From: an uncultured Collinsella sp.
Lineage (GTDB): Bacteria; Actinomycetota; Coriobacteriia; Coriobacteriales; Coriobacteriaceae
Assembly: GCA_958436995.1 (NCBI GenBank)
Contig: CAUBMI010000017.1
Location: 1 to 34,110 of the forward strand
Reading direction: 5' to 3'
DNA length: 34,110 bases
Under the pieces are notes generated by a model. The model was not told where the DNA came from and did not search any database. It was given only the letters and a program-made list of their open reading frames with translations. Both the position numbers and the translations under genes were made by a program. Positions 7,382-13,915 of the stretch are shown one piece after another (the first letter of the stretch is position 1; each line of letters opens with the position of its first letter).

Positions 7382-7552
7382 CTATCGAAGCCCTGCCTGC
7401 CTTAGGATTCTTTTGGCAATTTGATCCTCGATCTCTCGGTGGCGTTTTACGAGCACGAGCTTGTCGCCTTTGACGAACTTCTCGTGATTAGTGCCTCCTT
7501 TCGAGATGAAGCCGGCTTCTTCGAGGATACGGATCAATTCGCGTCTCTGCAT
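7382..7552 (-). CDS. hicA: HicA family mRNA interferase toxin
   Basis: 56 residues from the ATG at 7552, with GAAAGAGG just upstream; a TTG five codons earlier is possible but lies within the ribosome site. HicA toxins have a double-stranded-RNA-binding fold and cleave mRNA with a single catalytic histidine. Here the pattern is ELIRILEEAGF, then KGGTNHEKF with H23 in the catalytic place, then KLVLVKRHREI and a closing helix (IAKRILRQAGL), all as expected. Length is normal. It is the first gene of the module, with hicB 45 bases downstream, and an AT-rich promoter region with repeated GCTAA/TTAGC motifs lies upstream. Confidence 0.88.
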   Translation of the reverse strand: MQRRELIRILEEAGFISKGGTNHEKFVKGDKLVLVKRHREIEDQIAKRILRQAGLR

Positions 7553-7577
7553 CTCAGCCTCTTTCAATAACTATATA

Positions 7578-7623
7578 TTAGCACTTCCTAAGGGTTTTAG
7601 GCTTAAATCTTAGCTATTGCTAA
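7578..7623 (-). promoter_or_regulatory. hicAB promoter/operator region
   Basis: TTAGC (7610-7614) and GCTAA (7619-7623) make a perfect dyad with a four-base spacer, and a third TTAGC is at 7578-7582. The sequence around 7570-7580 is TATATA-like, suited to a -10 box on the minus strand. These are likely sites for HicB autoregulation. Confidence 0.4.
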
Positions 7624-7750
7624 TCCTTTGTTTTGCGGCGCCATCCTTGGATAACGGCTTATATTCGTTGTTGTATTAGTCTATTTGCTCGTGCGGACAC
7701 GTTTTGGTGCCCTGCGCGTGACCGCAAAAAGGGTTTGTAGTGACTAAAAT

Positions 7751-8065
7751 GTGGTCATAGAGATAGTTTTATCGAACTCCATGGGGGTGGCGCGCGTGGA
7801 TGACAACACGTTGTTGTTTCACGATAAGGGTGCCGGCGTTTTCAAGGGAATAAGCATCTATCCCAATCGTATCGAGGCGGTCGTGAAGAACAACTTCTTC
7901 GGCACCCATACCAAAATCGTCTACCTCAAGGACATTACGGGTGTCGACAGGGTCAAGGGTAAGCGCGTGCTCCTTCGTAATAGGTTGCTGACCGCCTGTT
8001 CCTACAGGCTGAGCAGTCATTCCCAGGCTCAGGAATTCGTGAACGTGCTGAACTCGGTGATGTAG
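7751..8065 (+). CDS. PH-like domain hypothetical protein
   Basis: Up to 104 residues from GTG 7751; ATG at 7781 (MGVARVDDN) is the alternative. Neither has a good ribosome site, so the start is uncertain. The sequence alternates short strands and a final helix: NTLLFHDKGAGVFKGISIYP, NRIEAVVKNN, TKIVYLKDITGVDRVKG, then SHSQAQEFVNVLNSVM. This is the pattern of bacterial PH-like (bPH/YokE) domains, which often occur with SHOCT domains such as the one at 5092-5190. No membrane segment. Function unknown. Confidence 0.55.
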   Translation: MVIEIVLSNSMGVARVDDNTLLFHDKGAGVFKGISIYPNRIEAVVKNNFFGTHTKIVYLKDITGVDRVKGKRVLLRNRLLTACSYRLSSHSQAQEFVNVLNSVM

Positions 8066-8175
8066 CCGATAGCGACGTTCGGACTAAATTTGCGGCTGTG
8101 CATTGGGCGACGCGCTGGCTAGTTGCTCGACCTGCGAGCGTGCTGGACACGCTGCTCACTCATCTGCAAAAGCTA

Positions 8176-8202
8176 GGGGCGCAGAACGGTATCCTGCGCC
8201 CC
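8176..8202 (-). terminator. Terminator of the PI-PLC gene
   Basis: GGGGCGCAG (8176-8184) pairs with CTGCGCCCC (8194-8202). On the minus strand it follows the stop at 8237 by about 35 bases and is followed by TAGCTTTTG. Confidence 0.72.
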
Positions 8203-8236
8203 CGATTGAGTCGATGTGTCTAAAAGGCGGGCTTGC

Positions 8237-10714
8237 CTATTCGCTGTCGTCCCCAGCGTTTTCGCGGTCACTGGCAAGCATTGCCGCGCCGGCGACCGTT
8301 GTCGCCACGGCGGCGGCAGCGAGCCCGGCGGCAACGCCAGAGCTGTCGCCCGTGTCGGCGAGCTTTCTGCCCGAGCCCTTGCCCTTGTTGCCCTTACCGT
8401 TCTTATCAGTGCTGCCTGCGTTGGAACCCGTGCCGCTGCCGGTGCCGGCGCCGCCTGCACCGTCCGAGGCCGCTACGGTAAAGCTCGCGGCTCCGTCATT
8501 AGCAAGCTTGTAGTTTTGCGCCGCGTCGCCCAAAAGGCCTTTCGCGCGCACCCAGTACGTCCCTGCGGCAAATGTTTCGCCCTCGGCCATTGCCGTGCCC
8601 GGAGCGCCGTTCGCGTCGCGCACAAACTCGAGCTGGGCCGTGCAGGCATCGGTTTCGAGCTTGCCCTCGAGTGATGCCACAATCTTGGCGCGCACGTCTT
8701 CGCCGGCCTTAAGGCCTTCAAGCCCCTCAAAATGGGGCGTCAGCGCGCGCGGGTCGATATCGATGGGCACGAAACCCTGCAGCCCCGTAACGGTCTCGTT
8801 GCCCAGGGCGTCGACATCAACGTATTCGATGGCAAATGCACGGCCCGAGGCTGCTACGTTGAGTACGTTGCTGCTGTCGACGAGGCGGAAATGACCCTCG
8901 CCAATGGTCTTGCCATCCTGGAGTGAGGCATCGCTCAGCGAGTCGCCGTACGTCATGCGCATGCGGGTCGGGAGGCAGTACGAAGCCGACTGCGTGTGCT
9001 TCGTATCGTAATTGTAATTGCGCTGGTAGATGCTCCGGGCCAGCGCCGCATCAACAAAGTCGGATGCGATGATGCCAATGTGCTTGAGGTAATCTGACTT
9101 TGTATCCTCGATGCCGCTGGGATTGATGTACGGGCTCTTGTACAGATGCTCGTTGACGACTCGCGCTGCGGTAAAAGGATTGCTTCCTTGCTTGTGATTC
9201 GTGCAGCTGGTGTAGTTGATAGACCAGCAGCGCTCCAGGACTTGCTCCTTGGCCCCGTTATCGTCCTCGACATCTACCTCGTTGCGGGTGAGCTTAGCCG
9301 TCTCCTGCAGGGCCATATCGACCCAGCTGATCTTGTCGGTTCCGGTGCATTCGTAATGGTCCTGGGCATATACCTTGGTGCAATAGGCTTTTTTGTCGCC
9401 TGTTTCCCCTGCGGCTTCAAAGCCTTGCGCGTTTTGGACGAGACACATAGAGGAGCTGCTGGGGTGTGTTGCGATTTTGTTGTCCCATTCGGTTAGGTCG
9501 AGGCCCCACGTGTGGCCGCTTACGCTGTCGCCGGCGAGTCCAAATCGGCGCAGCAGGACGATCTTTCCGCGCACCTCGTTCAGTGTGGGAACGCGGCTCG
9601 ACGTATAGAACAGTTTGGGGTTGTCGTCCAAAACCTTGGCGAAAGCCGTCGTAAGGCTCTCGTCAGTAGCCTCGTTGTTGCCTCGGGATACAAGCATGGT
9701 GAGCGCTTCTGACGGATTTTCGTTCAAAAACTTTTTGAAGTAGCCAACGACATCGGAGAGATGCATGAAGTGCCCGTCTTTTTTGAGCAGGTAGCAACTT
9801 CCATGGTCGATGCCGGGGTCGTTGCCTTTTCCGAGTCGGATATCAAAATAGCGAATGCCTTCGAGCAACTGCGTGGGGATGTAGTCCTGCTGGCACTTTG
9901 CTTGCGAGGATTGGGGTTCGGTGTCGTTGTCCACGCTGCAAGTTCCCGAATCGTGCGTGCCCGGGATGCTCAGCTCGTCGAGGTACTTGTTGCCTTCGAC
10001 GTGGCTCATCCAACATGGTCCGTCGACGTAGCTGCTATACGTGGTCCAGTCGATGCTGCTAACTGTGGCATTGGTCTTGTCCATGCTGTAGCCGACAAGC
10101 TCGAGCTCCCACGGAATGGAATATTTCTTTTGGCAAATCTTGTTGTTGTCTTGGTCTTTGCCTTTCGATTCTATGGCCAGGTAGTTAATGCCGTTTTTCG
10201 TGTATATGCGGTCTCGAATAATATAAGTTCCGTCGGACTGGGGGTCGAACGTATAGGCGCGGCTGTCCTTATGGTCGTACTCGCCACTCCATACGTGGAT
10301 AACCTTTCCATCTTTGTCCGAGTCGCCGTCGACCGACCAAATGCTGTAGCCCGTCTTCTCGTGCTCTTCGAAATTGAGCAAGGTGCGAATGGCATACCAA
10401 TTTGTATTGTCTGTATCGGTCGCCACGTGCTCGAGGATGAGCTTGTTGGACGTGCCGTCATTAAACAGGTGGCAAACGTTGCCGATGACGTTGCCGTCTT
10501 CGTTGACACTCGCGGTGCGAAAATAGCCCGCGGGGCGAAGGCGAATGACGAAATTGTTGAGGTTGGCCGACGCTGTGGCAGCGTCGTCTGCAAATGCCGC
10601 GCGCAGGGGAAGGCCCAGCGTCGCGGTTTCGGGCAGGCTTGCAAGCGGCGACAGCGCCGCAAGTCCTAGGCCCAACGTAAACGCTCGGCGACTGATGGCG
10701 TGGTGTTCGGTCAT
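8237..10714 (-). CDS. Tat-exported, surface-anchored PI-PLC family phosphodiesterase
   Basis: 825 residues; GGAGGAG stands just before the ATG. The N-terminus SRRAFTLGLGLAALSPLASL (8-27) is a twin-arginine signal. Residues about 50-210 look like a ricin-type beta-trefoil. The catalytic domain of phosphatidylinositol-specific phospholipase C follows: LSIPGTHDSGT with H254, IRYFDIRLGKG with D291/R293, and IDHGSCYL with H304, equivalent to the two catalytic histidines of the Bacillus enzyme. It runs to about residue 580. Residues 600-750 hold beta-rich repeats. A Gly/Ser/Lys linker then leads to LADTG (785-789), a hydrophobic segment and a short acidic tail, a sortase-like signal although the tail lacks the usual Arg/Lys cluster. 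Predicted to cleave PI or glycosyl-PI at the cell surface. It is monocistronic. Confidence 0.9.
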   Translation of the reverse strand: MTEHHAISRRAFTLGLGLAALSPLASLPETATLGLPLRAAFADDAATASANLNNFVIRLRPAGYFRTASVNEDGNVIGNVCHLFNDGTSNKLILEHVATDTDNTNWYAIRTLLNFEEHEKTGYSIWSVDGDSDKDGKVIHVWSGEYDHKDSRAYTFDPQSDGTYIIRDRIYTKNGINYLAIESKGKDQDNNKICQKKYSIPWELELVGYSMDKTNATVSSIDWTTYSSYVDGPCWMSHVEGNKYLDELSIPGTHDSGTCSVDNDTEPQSSQAKCQQDYIPTQLLEGIRYFDIRLGKGNDPGIDHGSCYLLKKDGHFMHLSDVVGYFKKFLNENPSEALTMLVSRGNNEATDESLTTAFAKVLDDNPKLFYTSSRVPTLNEVRGKIVLLRRFGLAGDSVSGHTWGLDLTEWDNKIATHPSSSSMCLVQNAQGFEAAGETGDKKAYCTKVYAQDHYECTGTDKISWVDMALQETAKLTRNEVDVEDDNGAKEQVLERCWSINYTSCTNHKQGSNPFTAARVVNEHLYKSPYINPSGIEDTKSDYLKHIGIIASDFVDAALARSIYQRNYNYDTKHTQSASYCLPTRMRMTYGDSLSDASLQDGKTIGEGHFRLVDSSNVLNVAASGRAFAIEYVDVDALGNETVTGLQGFVPIDIDPRALTPHFEGLEGLKAGEDVRAKIVASLEGKLETDACTAQLEFVRDANGAPGTAMAEGETFAAGTYWVRAKGLLGDAAQNYKLANDGAASFTVAASDGAGGAGTGSGTGSNAGSTDKNGKGNKGKGSGRKLADTGDSSGVAAGLAAAAVATTVAGAAMLASDRENAGDDSE

Positions 10715-11018
10715 AACTCCTCCATTCGCAGGGTGCGGTTATGCACTTATTTTGGTCACTTTACTGCCCGGATGTTTAAAGGAGCCGGCTCAATTGTCTG
10801 CGCGGCGCTATAAATCGGCGAGCGGACGCGTTGGGGCGCTTGTCTATTTGTGCTGCTACCGCGCTGGGGGTGGTTTTGCCGCCCGGCACCCTCGCGTTCG
10901 CCGGCTATCGGCATAAGAAAGGGAGGGCCGGCGAGCCGATCCTCCCTTGGTGCAAAGCGCTGGGGTATCGTCGCTTGCTTGCACTGCGCCCGTGTTTCCC
11001 GCTGCGCTCGCGAGTCGC
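10715..11018. other. Intergenic stretch between PI-PLC and lipoprotein genes
   Basis: Contains the PI-PLC leader and, near 10919-10948, the lipoprotein terminator. Between about 10800 and 10918 it is GC-rich without a supported ORF or promoter. Confidence 0.5.
10919..10948 (-). terminator. Terminator of the lipoprotein gene
   Basis: AAGGGAGG (10919-10926) pairs with CCTCCCTT (10941-10948). On the minus strand TTTCTTAT follows. It is 70 bases past the stop at 11019. Confidence 0.65.
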
Positions 11019-11612
11019 TTAGCGCTTAATCTCGATATCGTCGAGCTTAACATCCATGGCCTCGGTCTTTGCCTCGGCGATGTCGTCGGCAAATTCCAGA
11101 GACTTCATCATGGTTTCGACGGCATCCTTGTGCTCTTCGACACTGTCGATGCGCACGTACACGCTCCCGCCGTCAACGTCGGTGAAGTACTCGGTCGTCA
11201 CGCCGCCCGTGTGCGTGTAGGAAGCGTTGCGCCAGGTCTTGCCGTTGTACTTGACGGGATCATTCTCGGTCCACTCAAAGTTGGCCTTCCATTTGGCCTC
11301 GTAGTCGAACAGCTCGTCGGCGTTCTTGTCAGAGTCGAAGACGGGGATGAAGCGATCGCTGGCGTGCTCGCTCTCGGTGAACTTAAACTGGGCCCTGTCG
11401 GCGGTGTCGCCGGCGACGTCGGCGATCTCGACGCCCTCGGGGACCTCGACCTTAAACCAAATGAAGTCGGTCCTCATATCCACGGCTGGCTTTTCTGCTC
11501 CGCCGCCACCACCACTGCCGGTAGCGTCGCCGCTGCCACCGCAGCCCACCAGAGCAACTGCGGCAAAGAGACTGATGCAGAGGGTGAGAATCGCAAAGGC
11601 CTTCTTTTTCAT
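11019..11612 (-). CDS. Secreted lipoprotein of unknown function
   Basis: 197 residues; AGGAGG precedes the ATG (spacer CACGACC). The N-terminus MKKKAFAILTLCISLFAA with lipobox VGCGG (cleavage before C24) marks a lipoprotein attached to the outer face of the membrane. A Gly/Ser linker follows, then a soluble domain from about residue 45 with alternating strands (DFIWFKVEVPEGVEI, AQFKFTESE, GGVTTEYFTDVDGGSVYVRI) and a last helix (HKDAVETMMKSLEF). The pattern resembles small PsbP/MOG-like or lipid-binding lipoproteins that read 'fraction of fit' style beta sheets, but I cannot assign a family. Monocistronic with its own terminator; no clear link to neighbours. Confidence 0.85.
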   Translation of the reverse strand: MKKKAFAILTLCISLFAAVALVGCGGSGDATGSGGGGGAEKPAVDMRTDFIWFKVEVPEGVEIADVAGDTADRAQFKFTESEHASDRFIPVFDSDKNADELFDYEAKWKANFEWTENDPVKYNGKTWRNASYTHTGGVTTEYFTDVDGGSVYVRIDSVEEHKDAVETMMKSLEFADDIAEAKTEAMDVKLDDIEIKR

Positions 11613-11755
11613 GGTCGTGTCCTCCTCGATCTGTAACCGCCCATGGATTACCTGCCTTTACTGTACGCGTGGACGGCTCGCTAGGGTGGGCCATGTGTCC
11701 CATTCTGAGGGCCGGATTTGCGCCGTTAAGTGGCAATATGCGCGGGTCCAAAAGA

Positions 11756-11784
11756 GGGGAGGGCCGGTGCTGCCGGCTCTCCCC
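11756..11784 (-). terminator. Intergenic terminator-like hairpin
   Basis: GGGGAGGGCCGG (11756-11767) pairs with CCGGCTCTCCCC (11773-11784), 12 bp with one G-U pair and a five-base loop. On the minus strand it is followed by TCTTTTGG, so it terminates something transcribed leftward from the intergenic region. Confidence 0.5.
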
Positions 11785-11795
11785 GGGGTGAGGTG

Positions 11796-11841
11796 CCCGT
11801 TGTTTTAAAGGGGCGCGTGTACGCGGCCGTGCCCCAACGGG
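11796..11841 (-). ncRNA. Possible structured small RNA segment
   Basis: CCCGTTG (11796-11802) pairs with CAACGGG (11835-11841); inside it GGGGC (11810-11814) pairs with GCCCC (11831-11835), and GCG/CGC form a small inner hairpin. With the hairpin at 11756-11784 downstream on the minus strand this gives a compact folded RNA ending in a T run. No known RNA family was recognised. Confidence 0.3.
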
Positions 11842-11965
11842 TTCCTTACTTATAGATATGCCCCAGTTTGTGCCGTTCGGGAGTCCCGAAAGGTGAGCCA
11901 TGTGTCCCATGCTTGCGTTGACATGGCCTATCGTTCGTCATAGAAATCCGCGATGGCCAGTTGCG

Positions 11966-11994
11966 CTGACGCTTATGTACTTATGGGCTAGACT
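11966..11994 (+). promoter_or_regulatory. Candidate promoter of the folate operon
   Basis: CTGACG (11966-11971), 17-base spacer, TAGACT (11989-11994), about 70 bases before the first gene. A GC-rich dyad (CGGTCGG near 12017-12023 with CCGACCG at 12038-12044) lies in the leader. Confidence 0.4.
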
Positions 11995-12065
11995 AAGCAC
12001 CATTATGTGATCGATGCGGTCGGTCGGCGGTTGCCACCCGACCGATGTATACGACTTGAGGGTGC

Positions 12066-12704
12066 ATGCGCATGAGCCAAGAGATGATGGACAAGACCTG
12101 CCGCGGGTTTGCCGAGGCGCTTGCCGCGCGCGAGCCGGTTCCCGGCGGTGGCAGCGCGAGCGCCTTTGTGGGCGCGCTGGGCGCCTCGCTGTGCGGGATG
12201 GTCGCTCGTTATGGGTCAACCAATCCCGCGCTTGCGGATCGCGCGGACGATCTGACGCGCGCGTTTGCCCAGGCTGATGAGTTGGCCCAGGAGCTTGTCG
12301 AGTTGGTTGCCGAGGACGTTCGTGCCTACAGGCAGGTGTCCGCGGCGTACGGTATTCCGCGCGACGATCAGGCTCGAGCGTCCGCGATTCAGGATGCGCT
12401 GCATGTGGCCGCTATGCCGCCGTATCGCATTATGGATGCCTGCGGGCGTGCACTGGCGCTGCTCGAGGACATGGCCGACAAGGGTTCGCGTCAGCTGCTG
12501 TCCGATGTGGCGTGCGGCGCCGTGTTCTGCCGTGCCGCTATGCAGGGCGCGAGCTTGACACTCTTTGCGAACACCACGTCTATGAAGGATCGCGTACGCG
12601 CCGAGGAGCTCGAGGCAGCGTGCGATGAGCTGCTGGATATGTGGCTGCCGCGCGCCGATGCGCTGGCGCGCCGCGCCGCCGACGCTGCAAGGAAGAGGGG
12701 ATAG
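12066..12704 (+). CDS. fchA: Cyclodeaminase/cyclohydrolase family protein (FtcD C-domain/FchA-like)
   Basis: 212 residues. ATG 12066 lies four bases after GAGG; ATG 12072 is an equally good alternative. All-helical family (formiminotetrahydrofolate cyclodeaminase fold), recognisable by EPVPGGGSASAFVGALGASL, whose Gly-rich turn binds the folate, and by a long set of Ala-rich helices. In acetogens and Methylobacterium the short stand-alone members act as methenyl-tetrahydrofolate cyclohydrolase rather than as histidine-degrading cyclodeaminase. No glutamate formiminotransferase domain is attached and no histidine-degradation gene is near. folD begins two bases after its stop, so the two are translationally coupled. 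This and the altered residues of FolD argue for the cyclohydrolase role (inference). Cytosolic. Confidence 0.88.
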   Translation: MRMSQEMMDKTCRGFAEALAAREPVPGGGSASAFVGALGASLCGMVARYGSTNPALADRADDLTRAFAQADELAQELVELVAEDVRAYRQVSAAYGIPRDDQARASAIQDALHVAAMPPYRIMDACGRALALLEDMADKGSRQLLSDVACGAVFCRAAMQGASLTLFANTTSMKDRVRAEELEAACDELLDMWLPRADALARRAADAARKRG

Positions 12705-12706
12705 CC

Positions 12707-13561
12707 ATGGCTGAACTGCTGAAGGGTGCTCCCGTTGCTCGCGCTTTGACCGAGGAACTCGCTGCTCGTTGCGTGGCTTTGCGCGAGCGCGGCGTTGTGC
12801 CGACGCTGGCCATCGTTCGTGTGGGCGAGCGCGAGGACGACCTATCCTACGAGCGCGGTGCGCTCAAGCGCTGCGAGAAGGTTGGCATTGAATCTCGCCG
12901 CATTTTGCTTCCCGCCGATGTTTCGCAGAACGAGCTGTTGACGGCCATCGAGGACATCAATGCCGATTCGGCTGTTCATGGCTGTCTGATGTTCCGCCCG
13001 CTGCCTGCCGGCCTTGACGAGAACGCCGTCGCCGCAGCGCTCGATCCCGCCAAGGACGTTGACTCCATGACGCCGGCTTCGCTGCTCACCACGCTTTCGG
13101 GGCGCGGCGAGGGTTTTGCCCCCTGCACAGCCGAAGCCGTGCTTGCTTTGCTGGATCATTACGGCGTTGAGCTGGATGGGGCCAAGGTCGCGATCGTTGG
13201 TCGGTCGCTGGTGATTGGCCGTCCCGTTGCCGCCATGCTTACGGCTCGCAATGCCACAGTGACGACGTGCCATACGCATACGCACGACCTTGCTGCCGAG
13301 TGCCGTGCTGCCGACATTGTGGTTGCCGCCGTTGGACGCGCGCGTACGATTGACGTGGATGCGGTTCGAGAGGGCCAGACGATCATTGATGTTGGCATTA
13401 ATTGGGACGAGGCCGCTGGCAAGTTGGTGGGTGACGTCGATTCTGATGCTGCGGAGCCGGTCGTTAACGCCATCACGCCCGTGCCGGGCGGCGTGGGCGC
13501 TGTGACGACAGCGATCCTCGCCAAACACGTGATCGAGGCGGCCGAGCGCGCATCGAAATAG
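12707..13561 (+). CDS. folD: Methylene-tetrahydrofolate dehydrogenase FolD, cyclohydrolase residues replaced
   Basis: 284 residues from ATG 12707, after GGAAGAGGGG; an upstream in-frame extension overlaps the previous gene. It oxidises methylene-THF to methenyl-THF with NAD(P). The dinucleotide-binding GRSLVIGRPVAAML (166-179), the loop RPLPAGLD (97-104) and KDVDS (116-120) are typical. Y48 is kept in DLSYERGALKRCEKVGI, but the residue four positions later, the catalytic Lys of bifunctional FolD (K54 in E. coli, K56 in the human enzyme), is Ala52. The Gln of the VQLPLP motif (Q98/Q100) is Phe96 in LMFRPLP. Mutation studies of the human enzyme show the Lys is essential for cyclohydrolase but not dehydrogenase action. 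This FolD is probably a dehydrogenase only, complemented by the gene just upstream. Confidence 0.95.
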   Translation: MAELLKGAPVARALTEELAARCVALRERGVVPTLAIVRVGEREDDLSYERGALKRCEKVGIESRRILLPADVSQNELLTAIEDINADSAVHGCLMFRPLPAGLDENAVAAALDPAKDVDSMTPASLLTTLSGRGEGFAPCTAEAVLALLDHYGVELDGAKVAIVGRSLVIGRPVAAMLTARNATVTTCHTHTHDLAAECRAADIVVAAVGRARTIDVDAVREGQTIIDVGINWDEAAGKLVGDVDSDAAEPVVNAITPVPGGVGAVTTAILAKHVIEAAERASK

Positions 13562-13594
13562 GCGTTTTGGGCTGTTTGAGGGGTTAGCTCTATA

Positions 13595-13833
13595 CCCCGT
13601 GGACAAAAAATGCCAAATATGAGTACTGTTGCCAAGATAGTCACATATTCTTTAGGTCAAATAGGCTCTCTAACGATATTTATTATCGATAAAGAGCCTA
13701 TTTTATTGGACCTATGAGGAATTACATCATCTAATCTTTGAACAAATGTAGACTTTTGACACCCATACGTAGCAAAATTGATGTTACTAAATTGGTGACA
13801 GTACTCACATTTGGCATTTTTTGACCACAGGGG
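13595..13833. mobile_element. MITE-like element with ~41-bp terminal inverted repeats
   Basis: The ends at 13595-13635 and 13792-13833 are inverted copies, identical at 37 of 41 aligned positions with one extra base; both contain a 15-base core CAAAAAATGCCAAAT followed by TGAGTACTGT. The inside is strongly AT-rich, unlike the flanks. It holds a second dyad: AAATAGGCTCT (13659-13669) with AGAGCCTATTT (13693-13703), extended outward by TAGGTC/GGACCTA and inward by CGATA/TATCG. There is no ORF. Size 239 bp, no transposase: non-autonomous. No clear target-site duplication. It fills most of the gap 13562-13915 between folD and the dipeptidase gene. Confidence 0.7.
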
Positions 13834-13915
13834 TTGCCAGCGCCGCGGTTTCGCCCTTTCTGCGCCGAAGCGATACACTGTTATCGTTTGATTTCTTCGC
13901 TCAAGGAGGATGCGC

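Larger units (their letters stand above)
11690..11910. repeat. Direct repeat pair in the 453-base intergenic region
   Basis: GCCATGTGTCCCAT occurs at 11690-11703 and again at 11897-11910, with looser similarity around each copy (GTGGGCC / GTGAGCC before; ATTTGCGCCGTT / AGTTTGTGCCGTTC nearby). A small palindrome TTCGGGAGTCCCGAA lies at 11876-11890. The region 11613-12065 has no supported gene; besides these repeats it holds the structured segment and terminator listed next. Confidence 0.6.

Noticed and set aside
9761..10669. 302-codon plus-strand frame inside the PI-PLC gene
   Set aside because: Antisense of a gene with clear catalytic motifs.
11452..11910. 152-codon minus-strand frame with repeated MGHMAH
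   Set aside because: The peptide repeat only reflects the 14-base DNA repeat; the frame runs into the lipoprotein gene and has no ribosome site or domain.
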